DNA of 64,000 bases. Source: Branchinecta lynchi. Its lineage: Eukaryota > Arthropoda > Branchiopoda > Anostraca > Branchinectidae. Positions 11,445-25,129 of this stretch are shown one piece after another. Position 1 is the first letter of the stretch, and each line of letters starts with the position of its first letter. Under the pieces are notes generated by a model, which saw only the letters and a list, made by a program, of their open reading frames with translations, was not told where the DNA came from and did no database searches. The translations under genes were made by a program, and so were the position numbers. The DNA is taken from assembly GCA_023053575.1 (NCBI GenBank), contig JAKZAP010000072.1, positions 1-64,000 of the forward strand, written 5' to 3'.

Positions 11445-14400
11445 AACAAACCTTGTGAGAAAACAAACCTTGTGGGGAAACAAACCTAGTGGGAAAACAA
11501 ACCTTGTGAGAAAACAAACCTTGTGGGAAAACCAACCTTGCGGGAAAGCGAACCTTGCGGGAAAGCGAACCTCTTGGGAAAACCAACACAGTGGGAAAAC
11601 AAACCTTGTGAGAAAACAATCCTTGTGGGAAAACAAACCTAGTGGGGAAACAAACCTTGTGGGAAAACCAACCTTGTGGGGAAACAAACCTTTCTGGAAA
11701 ACCAACCTTGTGGCAAAACAAACCTTGTGGGAAAACAAACCTTGTGGGAAAACAAACCTTGTGGGAAAACAAACCTTGTGAGAAAACAAACCTTGTGGGG
11801 AAACAAACCTAGTGGGAAAAGAAACCTTGTGAGAAAACAAACCTTGTGGGAAAACCAACCTTGCGGGAAAGCGAACCTTGCGGGAAAGCGAACCTCTTGG
11901 GAAAACCAACACAGTGGGAAAACAAACCTTGTGAGAAAACAATCCTTGTGGGAAAACAAACCTTGTGGGGAAACAAACCTTGTGGGAAAACAAACCTTGT
12001 GGGAAAACAAACCTTGTGAGAAAACAAACCTTGTGGGAAAACCAACCTTATGGGGAAAGCAACCCTGCGGGAAAACAAACCTTGTGGGAAAACCAACCTT
12101 GTGGGAAAACCAACCTTGTGGGAAAGCGAACCTTTTGGGAAAACCAACACAGTGGGAAAACAAACCTTGTGGGAAAACAAACCTTGTGGGGAAACAAACC
12201 TTGCGGGAAAACTAACCTTGTGGGAAAACAAACCCTGCGGGAAAACCAACCTTGGGGGAAAACAAAGCTTGTGGGAAAACAAACCTTGTGGGAAAACCAA
12301 CCTAGTGGAAAAAACAACCTAGTGGGAAAACCAACCTTGTGGGGAAACAAACCTTTCGGGAAAACCAACCTTGTGGGAAAACAAACCTTGTGGGAAAACA
12401 AACCTTGTGGGGAAACAAACCTTGTGGGAAAACCAACCTTGCGGGAAAGCGAACCTTTTGGGAAAACCAACACAGTGGGAAAACAAACCTTGTGGGTAAA
12501 CCAACCTTGCGGGAAAACAAACCTTGGGGGAAAACAAAGCTTGTGGGAAAACAACCTTGTGGGAAAACCAACCTAGTGGGAAAAACAACCTTGGGGGAAA
12601 ACAAAGCTTGTGGGAAAACAAACCTTGTGGGAAAACCAACCTAGTGGGAAAAACAACCTAGTGGGAAAACAAACCTTGTGAGAAAACAAACCTTGTGGGA
12701 AAACCAACCTTATGGGGAAAGCAACCCTGCGGGAAAACCAACCTTGTGGGAAAACCAACCTTGTGGGGAAACAAACCTAGTGGGAAAACAAACCTTGTGA
12801 GAAAACAAACCTTGTGGGAAAACCAACCTTGCGGGAAAGCGAACCTTGCGGGAAAGCGAACCTCTTGGGAAAACCAACACAGTGGGAAAACAAACCTTGT
12901 GAGAAAACAATCCTTGTGGGAAAACAAACCTTGTGGGGAAACAAACCTTGTGGGGAAACAAACCTTGTGGGAAAACAAACCTTGTGAGAAAACAAACCTT
13001 GTGGGGAAACAAACCTAGTGGGAAAACAAACCTTGTGAGAAAACAAACCTTGTGGGAAAACCAACCTTGCGGGAAAGCGAACCTTGCGGGAAAGCGAACC
13101 TCTTGGGAAAACCAACACAGTGGGAAAACAAACCTTGTGAGAAAACAATCCTTGTGGGAAAACAAACCTAGTGGGGAAACAAACCTTGTGGGAAAACCAA
13201 CCTTGTGGGGAAACAAACCTTTCTGGAAAACCAACCTTGTGGCAAAACAAACCTTGTGGGAAAACAAACCTTGTGGGAAAACAAACCTTGTGGGAAAACA
13301 AACCTTGTGAGAAAACAAACCTTGTGGGGAAACAAACCTAGTGGGAAAACAAACCTTGTGAGAAAACAAATCTTGTGGGAAAACCAACCTTGCGGGAAAG
13401 CGAACCTTGCGGGAAAGCGAACCTCTTGGGAAAACCAACACAGTGGGAAAACAAACCTTGTGAGAAAACAATCCTTGTGGGAAAACAAACCTTGTGGGGA
13501 AACAAACCTTGTGGGAAAACAAACCTTGTGGGAAAACAAACCTTGTGAGAAAACAAACCTTGTGGGAAAACCAACCTTATGGGGAAAGCAACCCTGCGGG
13601 AAAACCAACCTTGTGGGAAAACCAACCTTGTGGGAAAACCAACCTTGTGGGAAAGCGAACCTTTTGGGAAAACCAACACAGTGGGAAAACAAACCTTGTG
13701 GGAAAACAAACCTTGTGGGGAAACAAACCTTGCGGGAAAACTAACCTTGTGGGAAAACAAACCCTGCGGGAAAACCAACCTTGGGGGAAAACAAAGCTTG
13801 TGGGAAAACAAACCTTGTGGGAAAACCAACCTAGTGGAAAAAACAACCTAGTGGGAAAACAAACCTTGTGAGAAAACAATCCTTGTGGGAAAACAAACCT
13901 TGTGGGGAAACAAACATTGTGGGGAAACAAACCTTGTGGGAAAACTAACCTTGTGGGAAAACAAACCTTGCGGGAAAACTAACCTTGTGGGAAAACAAAC
14001 CCTGCGGGAAAACCAGCCTTGTGGGAAAACCAACCTTGTGGGGAAACAAACCTTTCGGGAAAACCAACCTTGTGGGAAAACAAACCTTGTGGGAAAACAA
14101 ACCTTGTGGGGAAACAAACCTTGTGGGAAAACCAACCTTGCGGGAAAGCGAACCTTTTGGGAAAACCAACACAGTGGGAAAACAAACCTTGTGGGTAAAC
14201 CAACCTTGCGGGAAAACAAACCTTGGGGGAAAACAAAGCTTGTGGGAAAACAACCTTGTGGGAAAACCAACCTAGTGGGAAAAACAACCTTGGGGGAAAA
14301 CAAAGCTTGTGGGAAAACAAACCTTGTGGGAAAACCAACCTAGTGGGAAAAACAACCTAGTGGGAAAACAAACCTTGTGAGAAAACAAACCTTGTGGGAA

Positions 14401-17400
14401 AACCAACCTTATGGGGAAAGCAACCCTGCGGGAAAACCAACCTTGTGGGAAAACCAACCTTGTGGGGAAACAAACCTAGTGGGAAAACAAACCTTGTGAG
14501 AAAACAAACCTTGTGGGAAAACCAACCTTGCGGGAAAGCGAACCTTGCGGGAAAGCGAACCTCTTGGGAAAATCAACACAGTGGGAAAACAAACCTTGTG
14601 AGAAAACAATCCTTGTGGGAAAACAAACCTTGTGGGGAAACAAACCTTGTGGGGAAACAAACCTTGTGGGAAAACAAACCTTGTGAGAAAACAAACCTTG
14701 TGGGGAAACAAACCTAGTGGGAAAACAAACCTTGTGAGAAAACAAACCTTGTGGGAAAACCAACCTTGCGGGAAAGCGAACCTTGCGGGAAAGCGAACCT
14801 CTTGGGAAAACCAACACAGTGGGAAAACAAACCTTGTGAGAAAACAATCCTTGTGGGAAAACAAACCTAGTGGGGAAACAAACCTTGTGGGAAAACCAAC
14901 CTTGTGGGGAAACAAACCTTTCTGGAAAACCAACCTTGTGGCAAAACAAACCTTGTGGGAAAACAAACCTTGTGGGAAAACAAACCTTGTGGGAAAACAA
15001 ACCTTGTGAGAAAACAAACCTTGTGGGGAAACAAACCTAGTGGGAAAAGAAACCTTGTGAGAAAACAAACCTTGTGGGAAAACCAACCTTGCGGGAAAGC
15101 GAACCTTGCGGGAAAGCGAACCTCTTGGGAAAACCAACACAGTGGGAAAACAAACCTTGTGAGAAAACAATCCTTGTGGGAAAACAAACCTTGTGGGGAA
15201 ACAAACCTTGTGGGAAAACAAACCTTGTGGGAAAACAAACCTTGTGAGAAAACAAACCTTGTGGGAAAACCAACCTTATGGGGAAAGCAACCCTGCGGGA
15301 AAACAAACCTTGTGGGAAAACCAACCTTGTGGGAAAACCAACCTTGTGGGAAAGCGAACCTTTTGGGAAAACCAACACAGTGGGAAAACAAACCTTGTGG
15401 GAAAACAAACCTTGTGGGGAAACAAACCTTGCGGGAAAACTAACCTTGTGGGAAAACAAACCCTGCGGGAAAACCAACCTTGGGGGAAAACAAAGCTTGT
15501 GGGAAAACAAACCTTGTGGGAAAACCAACCTAGTGGAAAAAACAACCTAGTGGGAAAACAAACCTTGTGAGAAAACAATCCTTGTGGGAAAACAAACCTT
15601 GTGGGGAAACAAACATTGTGGGGAAACAAACCTTGTGGGAAAACTAACCTTGTGGGAAAACAAACCTTGCGGGAAAACTAACCTTGTGGGAAAACAAACC
15701 CTGCGGGAAAACCAGCCTTGTGGGAAAACCAACCTTGTGGGGAAACAAACCTTTCGGGAAAACCAACCTTGTGGGAAAACCAACCTTGTGGGGAAACAAA
15801 CCTTTCGGGAAAACAAACCTTGTGGGAAAACCAACCTTGCGGGAAAGCGAACCTTTTGGGAAAACCAACACAGTGGGAAAACAAACCTTGTGGGTAAACC
15901 AACCTTGCGGGAAAACAAACCTTGGGGGAAAACAAAGCTTGTGGGAAAACAACCTTGTGGGAAAACCAACCTAGTGGGAAAAACAACCTTGGGGGAAAAC
16001 AAAGCTTGTGGGAAAACAAACCTTGTGGGAAAACCAACCTAGTGGGAAAACCAACCTTGTGGGAAAACCAACCTTGTGGGAAAGCGAACCTTTTGGGAAA
16101 ACCAACACAGTGGGAAAACAAACCTTGTGGGAAAACAAACCTTGTGGGGAAACAAACCTTGCGGGAAAACTAACCTTGTGGGAAAACAAACCCTGCGGGA
16201 AAACCAACCTTGGGGGAAAACAAAGCTTGTGGGAAAACAAACCTTGTGGGAAAACCAACCTAGTGGAAAAAACAACCTAGTGGGAAAACAAACCTTGTGA
16301 GAAAACAATCCTTGTGGGAAAACAAACCTTGTGGGGAAACAAACATTGTGGGGAAACAAACCTTGTGGGAAAACTAACCTTGTGGGAAAACAAACCTTGC
16401 GGGAAAACTAACCTTGTGGGAAAACAAACCCTGCGGGAAAACCAGCCTTGTGGGAAAACCAACCTTGTGGGGAAACAAACCTTTCGGGAAAACCAACCTT
16501 GTGGGAAAACAAACCTTGTGGGAAAACAAACCTTGTGGGGAAACAAACCTTGTGGGAAAACCAACCTTGCGGGAAAGCGAACCTTTTGGGAAAACCAACA
16601 CAGTGGGAAAACAAACCTTGTGGGTAAACCAACCTTGCGGGAAAACAAACCTTGGGGGAAAACAAAGCTTGTGGGAAAACAACCTTGTGGGAAAACCAAC
16701 CTAGTGGGAAAAACAACCTTGGGGGAAAACAAAGCTTGTGGGAAAACAAACCTTGTGGGAAAACCAACCTAGTGGGAAAAACAACCTAGTGGGAAAACAA
16801 ACCTTGCGAGAAAACAAACCTTGTGGGAAAACCAACCTTATGGGGAAAGCAACCCTGCGGGAAAACCAACCTTGTGGGAAAACCAACCTTGTGGGGAAAC
16901 AAACCTAGTGGGAAAACAAACCTTGTGAGAAAACAAACCTTGTGGGAAAACCAACCTTGCGGGAAAGCGAACCTTGCGGGAAAGCGAACCTCTTGGGAAA
17001 ATCAACACAGTGGGAAAACAAACCTTGTGAGAAAACAATCCTTGTGGGAAAACAAACCTTGTGGGGAAACAAACCTTGTGGGGAAACAAACCTTGTGGGA
17101 AAACAAACCTTGTGAGAAAACAAACCTTGTGGGGAAACAAACCTAGTGGGAAAACAAACCTTGTGAGAAAACAAACCTTGTGGGAAAACCAACCTTGCGG
17201 GAAAGCGAACCTTGCGGGAAAGCGAACCTCTTGGGAAAACCAACACAGTGGGAAAACAAACCTTGTGAGAAAACAATCCTTGTGGGAAAACAAACCTAGT
17301 GGGGAAACAAACCTTGTGGGAAAACCAACCTTGTGGGGAAACAAACCTTTCTGGAAAACCAACCTTGTGGCAAAACAAACCTTGTGGGAAAACAAACCTT

Positions 17401-20400
17401 GTGGGAAAACAAACCTTGTGGGAAAACAAACCTTGTGAGAAAACAAACCTTGTGGGGAAACAAACCTAGTGGGAAAAGAAACCTTGTGAGAAAACAAACC
17501 TTGTGGGAAAACCAACCTTGCGGGAAAGCGAACCTTGCGGGAAAGCGAACCTCTTGGGAAAACCAACACAGTGGGAAAACAAACCTTGTGAGAAAACAAT
17601 CCTTGTGGGAAAACAAACCTTGTGGGGAAACAAACCTTGTGGGAAAACAAACCTTGTGGGAAAACAAACCTTGTGAGAAAACAAACCTTGTGGGAAAACC
17701 AACCTTATGGGGAAAGCAACCCTGCGGGAAAACAAACCTTGTGGGAAAACCAACCTTGTGGGAAAACCAACCTTGTGGGAAAGCGAACCTTTTGGGAAAA
17801 CCAACACAGTGGGAAAACAAACCTTGTGGGAAAACAAACCTTGTGGGGAAACAAACCTTGCGGGAAAACTAACCTTGTGGGAAAACAAACCCTGCGGGAA
17901 AACCAACCTTGGGGGAAAACAAAGCTTGTGGGAAAACAAACCTTGTGGGAAAACCAACCTAGTGGAAAAAACAACCTAGTGGGAAAACCAACCTTGTGGG
18001 GAAACAAACCTTTCGGGAAAACCAACCTTGTGGGAAAACAAACCTTGTGGGAAAACAAACCTTGTGGGGAAACAAACCTTGTGGGAAAACCAACCTTGCG
18101 GGAAAGCGAACCTTTTGGGAAAACCAACACAGTGGGAAAACAAACCTTGTGGGTAAACCAACCTTGCGGGAAAACAAACCTTGGGGGAAAACAAAGCTTG
18201 TGGGAAAACAACCTTGTGGGAAAACCAACCTAGTGGGAAAAACAACCTTGGGGGAAAACAAAGCTTGTGGGAAAACAAACCTTGTGGGAAAACCAACCTA
18301 GTGGGAAAAACAACCTAGTGGGAAAACAAACCTTGTGAGAAAACAAACCTTGTGGGAAAACCAACCTTATGGGGAAAGCAACCCTGCGGGAAAACCAACC
18401 TTGTGGGAAAACCAACCTTGTGGGGAAACAAACCTAGTGGGAAAACAAACCTTGTGAGAAAACAAACCTTGTGGGAAAACCAACCTTGCGGGAAAGCGAA
18501 CCTTGCGGGAAAGCGAACCTCTTGGGAAAACCAACACAGTGGGAAAACAAACCTTGTGAGAAAACAATCCTTGTGGGAAAACAAACCTTGTGGGGAAACA
18601 AACCTTGTGGGGAAACAAACCTTGTGGGAAAACAAACCTTGTGAGAAAACAAACCTTGTGGGGAAACAAACCTAGTGGGAAAACAAACCTTGTGAGAAAA
18701 CAAACCTTGTGGGAAAACCAACCTTGCGGGAAAGCGAACCTTGCGGGAAAGCGAACCTCTTGGGAAAACCAACACAGTGGGAAAACAAACCTTGTGAGAA
18801 AACAATCCTTGTGGGAAAACAAACCTAGTGGGGAAACAAACCTTGTGGGAAAACCAACCTTGTGGGGAAACAAACCTTTCTGGAAAACCAACCTTGTGGC
18901 AAAACAAACCTTGTGGGAAAACAAACCTTGTGGGAAAACAAACCTTGTGGGAAAACAAACCTTGTGAGAAAACAAACCTTGTGGGGAAACAAACCTAGTG
19001 GGAAAACAAACCTTGTGAGAAAACAAATCTTGTGGGAAAACCAACCTTGCGGGAAAGCGAACCTTGCGGGAAAGCGAACCTCTTGGGAAAACCAACACAG
19101 TGGGAAAACAAACCTTGTGAGAAAACAATCCTTGTGGGAAAACAAACCTTGTGGGGAAACAAACCTTGTGGGAAAACAAACCTTGTGGGAAAACAAACCT
19201 TGTGAGAAAACAAACCTTGTGGGAAAACCAACCTTATGGGGAAAGCAACCCTGCGGGAAAACCAACCTTGTGGGAAAACCAACCTTGTGGGAAAACCAAC
19301 CTTGTGGGAAAGCGAACCTTTTGGGAAAACCAACACAGTGGGAAAACAAACCTTGTGGGAAAACAAACCTTGTGGGGAAACAAACCTTGCGGGAAAACTA
19401 ACCTTGTGGGAAAACAAACCCTGCGGGAAAACCAACCTTGGGGGAAAACAAAGCTTGTGGGAAAACAAACCTTGTGGGAAAACCAACCTAGTGGAAAAAA
19501 CAACCTAGTGGGAAAACAAACCTTGTGAGTAAACAATCCTTGTGGGAAAACAAACCTTGTGGGGAAACAAACATTGTGGGGAAACAAACCTTGTGGGAAA
19601 ACTAACCTTGTGGGAAAACAAACCTTGCGGGAAAACTAACCTTGTGGGAAAACAAACCCTGCGGGAAAACCAGCCTTGTGGGAAAACCAACCTTGTGGGG
19701 AAACAAACCTTTCGGGAAAACCAACCTTGTGGGAAAACAAACCTTGTGGGAAAACAAACCTTGTGGGGAAACAAACCTTGTGGGAAAACCAACCTTGCGG
19801 GAAAGCGAACCTTTTGGGAAAACCAACACAGTGGGAAAACAAACCTTGTGGGTAAACCAACCTTGCGGGAAAACAAACCTTGGGGGAAAACAAAGCTTGT
19901 GGGAAAACAACCTTGTGGGAAAACCAACCTAGTGGGAAAAACAACCTTGGGGGAAAACAAAGCTTGTGGGAAAACAAACCTTGTGGGAAAACCAACCTAG
20001 TGGGAAAAACAACCTAGTGGGAAAACAAACCTTGTGAGAAAACAAACCTTGTGGGAAAACCAACCTTATGGGGAAAGCAACCCTGCGGGAAAACCAACCT
20101 TGTGGGAAAACCAACCTTGTGGGGAAACAAACCTAGTGGGAAAACAAACCTTGTGAGAAAACAAACCTTGTGGGAAAACCAACCTTGCGGGAAAGCGAAC
20201 CTTGCGGGAAAGCGAACCTCTTGGGAAAATCAACACAGTGGGAAAACAAACCTTGTGAGAAAACAATCCTTGTGGGAAAACAAACCTTGTGGGGAAACAA
20301 ACCTTGTGGGGAAACAAACCTTGTGGGAAAACAAACCTTGTGAGAAAACAAACCTTGTGGGGAAACAAACCTAGTGGGAAAACAAACCTTGTGAGAAAAC

Positions 20401-21197
20401 AAACCTTGTGGGAAAACCAACCTTGCGGGAAAGCGAACCTTGCGGGAAAGCGAACCTCTTGGGAAAACCAACACAGTGGGAAAACAAACCTTGTGAGAAA
20501 ACAATCCTTGTGGGAAAACAAACCTAGTGGGGAAACAAACCTTGTGGGAAAACCAACCTTGTGGGGAAACAAACCTTTCTGGAAAACCAACCTTGTGGCA
20601 AAACAAACCTTGTGGGAAAACAAACCTTGTGGGAAAACAAACCTTGTGGGAAAACAAACCTTGTGAGAAAACAAACCTTGTGGGGAAACAAACCTAGTGG
20701 GAAAAGAAACCTTGTGAGAAAACAAACCTTGTGGGAAAACCAACCTTGCGGGAAAGCGAACCTTGCGGGAAAGCGAACCTCTTGGGAAAACCAACACAGT
20801 GGGAAAACAAACCTTGTGAGAAAACAATCCTTGTGGGAAAACAAACCTTGTGGGGAAACAAACCTTGTGGGAAAACAAACCTTGTGGGAAAACAAACCTT
20901 GTGAGAAAACAAACCTTGTGGGAAAACCAACCTTATGGGGAAAGCAACCCTGCGGGAAAACAAACCTTGTGGGAAAACCAACCTTGTGGGAAAACCAACC
21001 TTGTGGGAAAGCGAACCTTTTGGGAAAACCAACACAGTGGGAAAACAAACCTTGTGGGAAAACAAACCTTGTGGGGAAACAAACCTTGCGGGAAAACTAA
21101 CCTTGTGGGAAAACAAACCCTGCGGGAAAACCAACCTTGGGGGAAAACAAAGCTTGTGGGAAAACAAACCTTGTGGGAAAACCAACCTAGTGGAAAA
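10630..21197 (+). repeat. Super-duplication, offset 5657 bp
   Basis: The stretch of about 10630-15540, which already contains two or three higher-order repeats, recurs at about 16285-21197. Many landmarks keep a 5657-bp offset: 12301 to 17958, 13830 to 19487, and 15529 to 21186. The two copies are separated by the extra 730-bp period at about 15540-16285. Variation between the copies is small by eye, for example TTGCGAGAAAAC near 16806 where the other copy has TTGTGAGAAAAC. The order of events would be the 1529/1699 periods first, then copying of the whole cluster. Confidence 0.8.
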
Positions 21198-22700
21198 AAC
21201 AACCTAGTGGGAAAACCAACCTTGTGGGGAAACAAACCTTTCGGGAAAACCAACCTTGTGGGAAAACAAACCTTGTGGGAAAACAAACCTTGTGGGGAAA
21301 CAAACCTTGTGGGAAAACCAACCTTGCGGGAAAGCGAACCTTTTGGGAAAACCAACACAGTGGGAAAACAAACCTTGTGGGTAAACCAACCTTGCGGGAA
21401 AACAAACCTTGGGGGAAAACAAAGCTTGTGGGAAAACAACCTTGTGGGAAAACCAACCTAGTGGGAAAAACAACCTTGGGGGAAAACAAAGCTTGTGGGA
21501 AAACAAACCTTGTGGGAAAACCAACCTAGTGGGAAAAACAACCTAGTGGGAAAACAAACCTTGTGAGAAAACAAACCTTGTGGGAAAACCAACCTTATGG
21601 GGAAAGCAACCCTGCGGGAAAACCAACCTTGTGGGAAAACCAACCTTGTGGGGAAACAAACCTAGTGGGAAAACAAACCTTGTGAGAAAACAAACCTTGT
21701 GGGAAAACCAACCTTGCGGGAAAGCGAACCTTGCGGGAAAGCGAACCTCTTGGGAAAACCAACACAGTGGGAAAACAAACCTTGTGAGAAAACAATCCTT
21801 GTGGGAAAACAAACCTTGTGGGGAAACAAACCTTGTGGGGAAACAAACCTTGTGGGAAAACAAACCTTGTGAGAAAACAAACCTTGTGGGGAAACAAACC
21901 TAGTGGGAAAACAAACCTTGTGAGAAAACAAACCTTGTGGGAAAACCAACCTTGCGGGAAAGCGAACCTTGCGGGAAAGCGAACCTCTTGGGAAAACCAA
22001 CACAGTGGGAAAACAAACCTTGTGAGAAAACAATCCTTGTGGGAAAACAAACCTAGTGGGGAAACAAACCTTGTGGGAAAACCAACCTTGTGGGGAAACA
22101 AACCTTTCTGGAAAACCAACCTTGTGGCAAAACAAACCTTGTGGGAAAACAAACCTTGTGGGAAAACAAACCTTGTGGGAAAACAAACCTTGTGAGAAAA
22201 CAAACCTTGTGGGGAAACAAACCTAGTGGGAAAACAAACCTTGTGAGAAAACAAATCTTGTGGGAAAACCAACCTTGCGGGAAAGCGAACCTCTTGGGAA
22301 AACCAACACAGTGGGAAAACAAACCTTGTGAGAAAACAATCCTTGTGGGAAAACAAACCTTGTGGGAAAACCAACCTTATGGGGAAAGCAACCCTGCGGG
22401 AAAACCAACCTTGTGGGAAAACCAACCTTGTGGGAAAACCAACCTTGTGGGAAAGCGAACCTTTTGGGAAAACCAACACAGTGGGAAAACAAACCTTGTG
22501 GGAAAACAAACCTTGTGGGGAAACAAACCTTGCGGGAAAACTAACCTTGTGGGAAAACAAACCCTGCGGGAAAACCAACCTTGGGGGAAAACAAAGCTTG
22601 TGGGAAAACAAACCTTGTGGGAAAACCAACCTAGTGGAAAAAACAACCTAGTGGGAAAACAAACCTTGTGAGAAAACAAACCTTGTGGGAAAACCAACCT
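10630..22700 (+). repeat. Higher-order repeat zone with 17n-1 spacing
   Basis: The distinctive junction CCTAGTGGAAAAAACAACC starts at 12301, 13830, 15529, 16259, 17958, 19487, 21186 and 22630. The intervals are 1529, 1699, 730, 1699, 1529, 1699 and 1444 bp. Each equals 17n-1, with n = 90, 100, 43, 100, 90, 100 and 85. The missing base fits a 16-bp unit (AAAACAACCTTGTGGG) seen once per period, for example near 12551, 14250, 15950, 16680, 18208, 19907 and 21436. The zone is thus a true higher-order repeat in which blocks of 43-100 units are the amplified entity. A related marker also occurs once outside the zone, at 7678. Confidence 0.88.
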
Positions 22701-24754
22701 CATGGGGAAAGCAACCCTGCGGGAAAACCAACCTTGTGGGAAAACCAACCTTGTGGGAAAACCAACCTTGTGGGAAAGCGTACCTTTTGGGAAAACCAAC
22801 ACAGTGGGAAAACAAACCTTGTGGGGAAACAAACCTTGCGGGAAAACTAACCTTGTGGGAAAACAAACCCTGCGGGAAAACCAACCTTGTAGGAAAACCA
22901 ACCTTGTGGGAAAACAAACCTTGCGGGAAAACTAACCTTGAGGGAAAACAAACCCTGCGGGAAAACCAACCTTGTGGGAAAACCAACCTTGTGGGGAAAC
23001 AAACCTTTCGGGAAAACCAGCCTTGTGGGAAAACAAACATTGTGGGTAAACAAACCTTGTGGGAAAACAAACCTTGTGGGAAAACCAACCTTGTGGGAAA
23101 ACAAACCTTGTGGGAAAACCAACCTAGTGGGAAAACAAACCTTGTGAGAAAACAAACCTTTTGGGAAAACCAACCTTATGGGGAAACAAACCCTGCGGGA
23201 AAACCAGCCTTGTGGGAAAACCAACCTTGCGGGAAAGCGAACCTTTTGGGAAAACCAACACAGTGGGAAAACAAACCTTGTGAGAAAACTAACCTTGTGG
23301 GAAAACAAAACCTGCGGGAAAACCGACCTTGTGGGAAAACCAACCTTGTAGGGAAACAAACCTTTCGGGAAAACCAACCTTGTGGGAAAACAAACATTGT
23401 GGGTAAACAAACCTTGTGGGAAAACAAACCTTGTGGGAAAACCAACCTTTTGGGAAAACAAACCTTGTGGGAAAACCAACCTAGTGGGAAAACAAACCTT
23501 GTGAGAAAACAAACCTTTTGGGAAAACCAACCTTATGGGAAAACAAACCCTGCGGGAAAACCAGCCTTGTGGGAAAACCAACCTTGCGGGAAAGCGAACC
23601 TTTTGGGAAAACCAACACAGTGGGAAAACAAACCTTGTGAGAAAACAATCCTTGTGGGAAAACAAACCTTGTGGGGAAACAAACCTTGTGGGAAAACAAA
23701 CCTTGTGGGAAAACCAACCTTGTGGGGAAACAAACCTTTCTGGAAAACCAACCTTGTGGCAAAACAAACCTTGTGGGAAAACAAACCTTGTGGGAAAACA
23801 AACCTTGTGGGAAAACAAACCTTGTGAGAAAACAAACCTTGTGGGGAAACAAACCTAGTGGGAAAACAAACCTTGTGAGAAAACAAACCTTGTGGGGAAA
23901 CAAACCTTGCAGGAAAACTAACCTTGTGGGAAAACAAACCCTGCGGGAAAACCAATCTTGTGGGAAAACCAACCTTGTGGGGAAACAAACCTTTCGGGAA
24001 AACCAACCTTGTGGGAAAACAAACCTTGTGAGAAAACAAACATTGTGGGGAAACAAACCTTGTGGGAAAACCAGCCTTGCGGGAAAGCGAACCTTTTGGG
24101 AAAACCAACCTTATGGGGAAAGCAACCCTGCGGGAAAACCAACCTTGTGGGAAAACCAACCTTGTGGGAAAACCAACCTTTTGGGAAAGCGAACCTTTTG
24201 GGAAAACCAACACAGTGGGAAAACAAACCTTGTGGGAAAACAAACCTTGTGGGGAAACAAACCTTGCGGGAAAACTAACCTTGTGGGAAAACAAACCCTG
24301 CGGGAAAACCAACCTTGTGGGAAAACCAACCTTGTGGGGAAACAAACCTTTCGGGAAATCCAACCTTGTGGGAAAACAAACCTTGTGGGAAAACAAACCT
24401 TGTGGGGAAACAAACCTTGTGGGAAAACCAACCTTGCGGGAAAGCGAACCTTTTGGGAAAACCAACACAGTGGGAAAACAAACCTTGTGGGTAAACCAAC
24501 CTTGCGGGAAAACAAACCTTGGGGGAAAACAAAGCTTGTGGGAAAAGAAATCTTGTGGGAAAACCAACCTAGTGGGAAAAACAACCTTGGGGGAAAACAA
24601 AGCTTGTGGGAAAACAAACCTTGTGGGAAAACCAACCTAGTTGGAAAAACAACCTAGTGGGAAAACAAACCTTGTGAGAAAACAAACCTTGTGGGAAAAC
24701 CAACCTTATGGGGAAAGCAACCCTGCGGGAAAACCAACCTTGTGGGAAAACCAA
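21458..24754 (+). repeat. Duplicated segment, offset 3111 bp
   Basis: The series around 21458-21643 and onward recurs around 24569-24754, an offset of 3111 or exactly 183 units. Shared features are the paired TTGGGGGAAAACAAAGCTTG and CCTAGTGGGAAAAACAACC units followed by CCTTATGGGGAAAGC. The intervening 22.7-24.5 kb carries more mixed unit types, including ATTGTGGGTAAAC units near 23040 and 23398 that also occur in the 8.3-10 kb duplication. Confidence 0.65.
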
Positions 24755-25129
24755 CCTTGTGGGGAAACAAACCTAGTGGGAAAACAAACCTTGTGAGAAA
24801 ACAAACCTTGTGGGAAAACCAACCTTGCGGGAAAGCGAACCTTGCGGGAAAGCGAACCTCTTGGGAAAACCAACACAGTGGGAAAACAAACCTTGTGAGA
24901 AAACAATCCTTGTGGGAAAACAAACCTTGTGGGGAAACAAACCTTGTGGGGAAACAAACCTTGTGGGAAAACAAACCTTGTGAGAAAACAAACCTTGTGG
25001 GGAAACAAACCTAGTGGGAAAACAAACCTTGTGAGAAAACAAACCTTGTGGGAAAACCAACCTTGCGGGAAAGCGAACCTTGCGGGAAAGCGAACCTCTT
25101 GGGTAAACCAACACAGTGGGAAAACAAAC

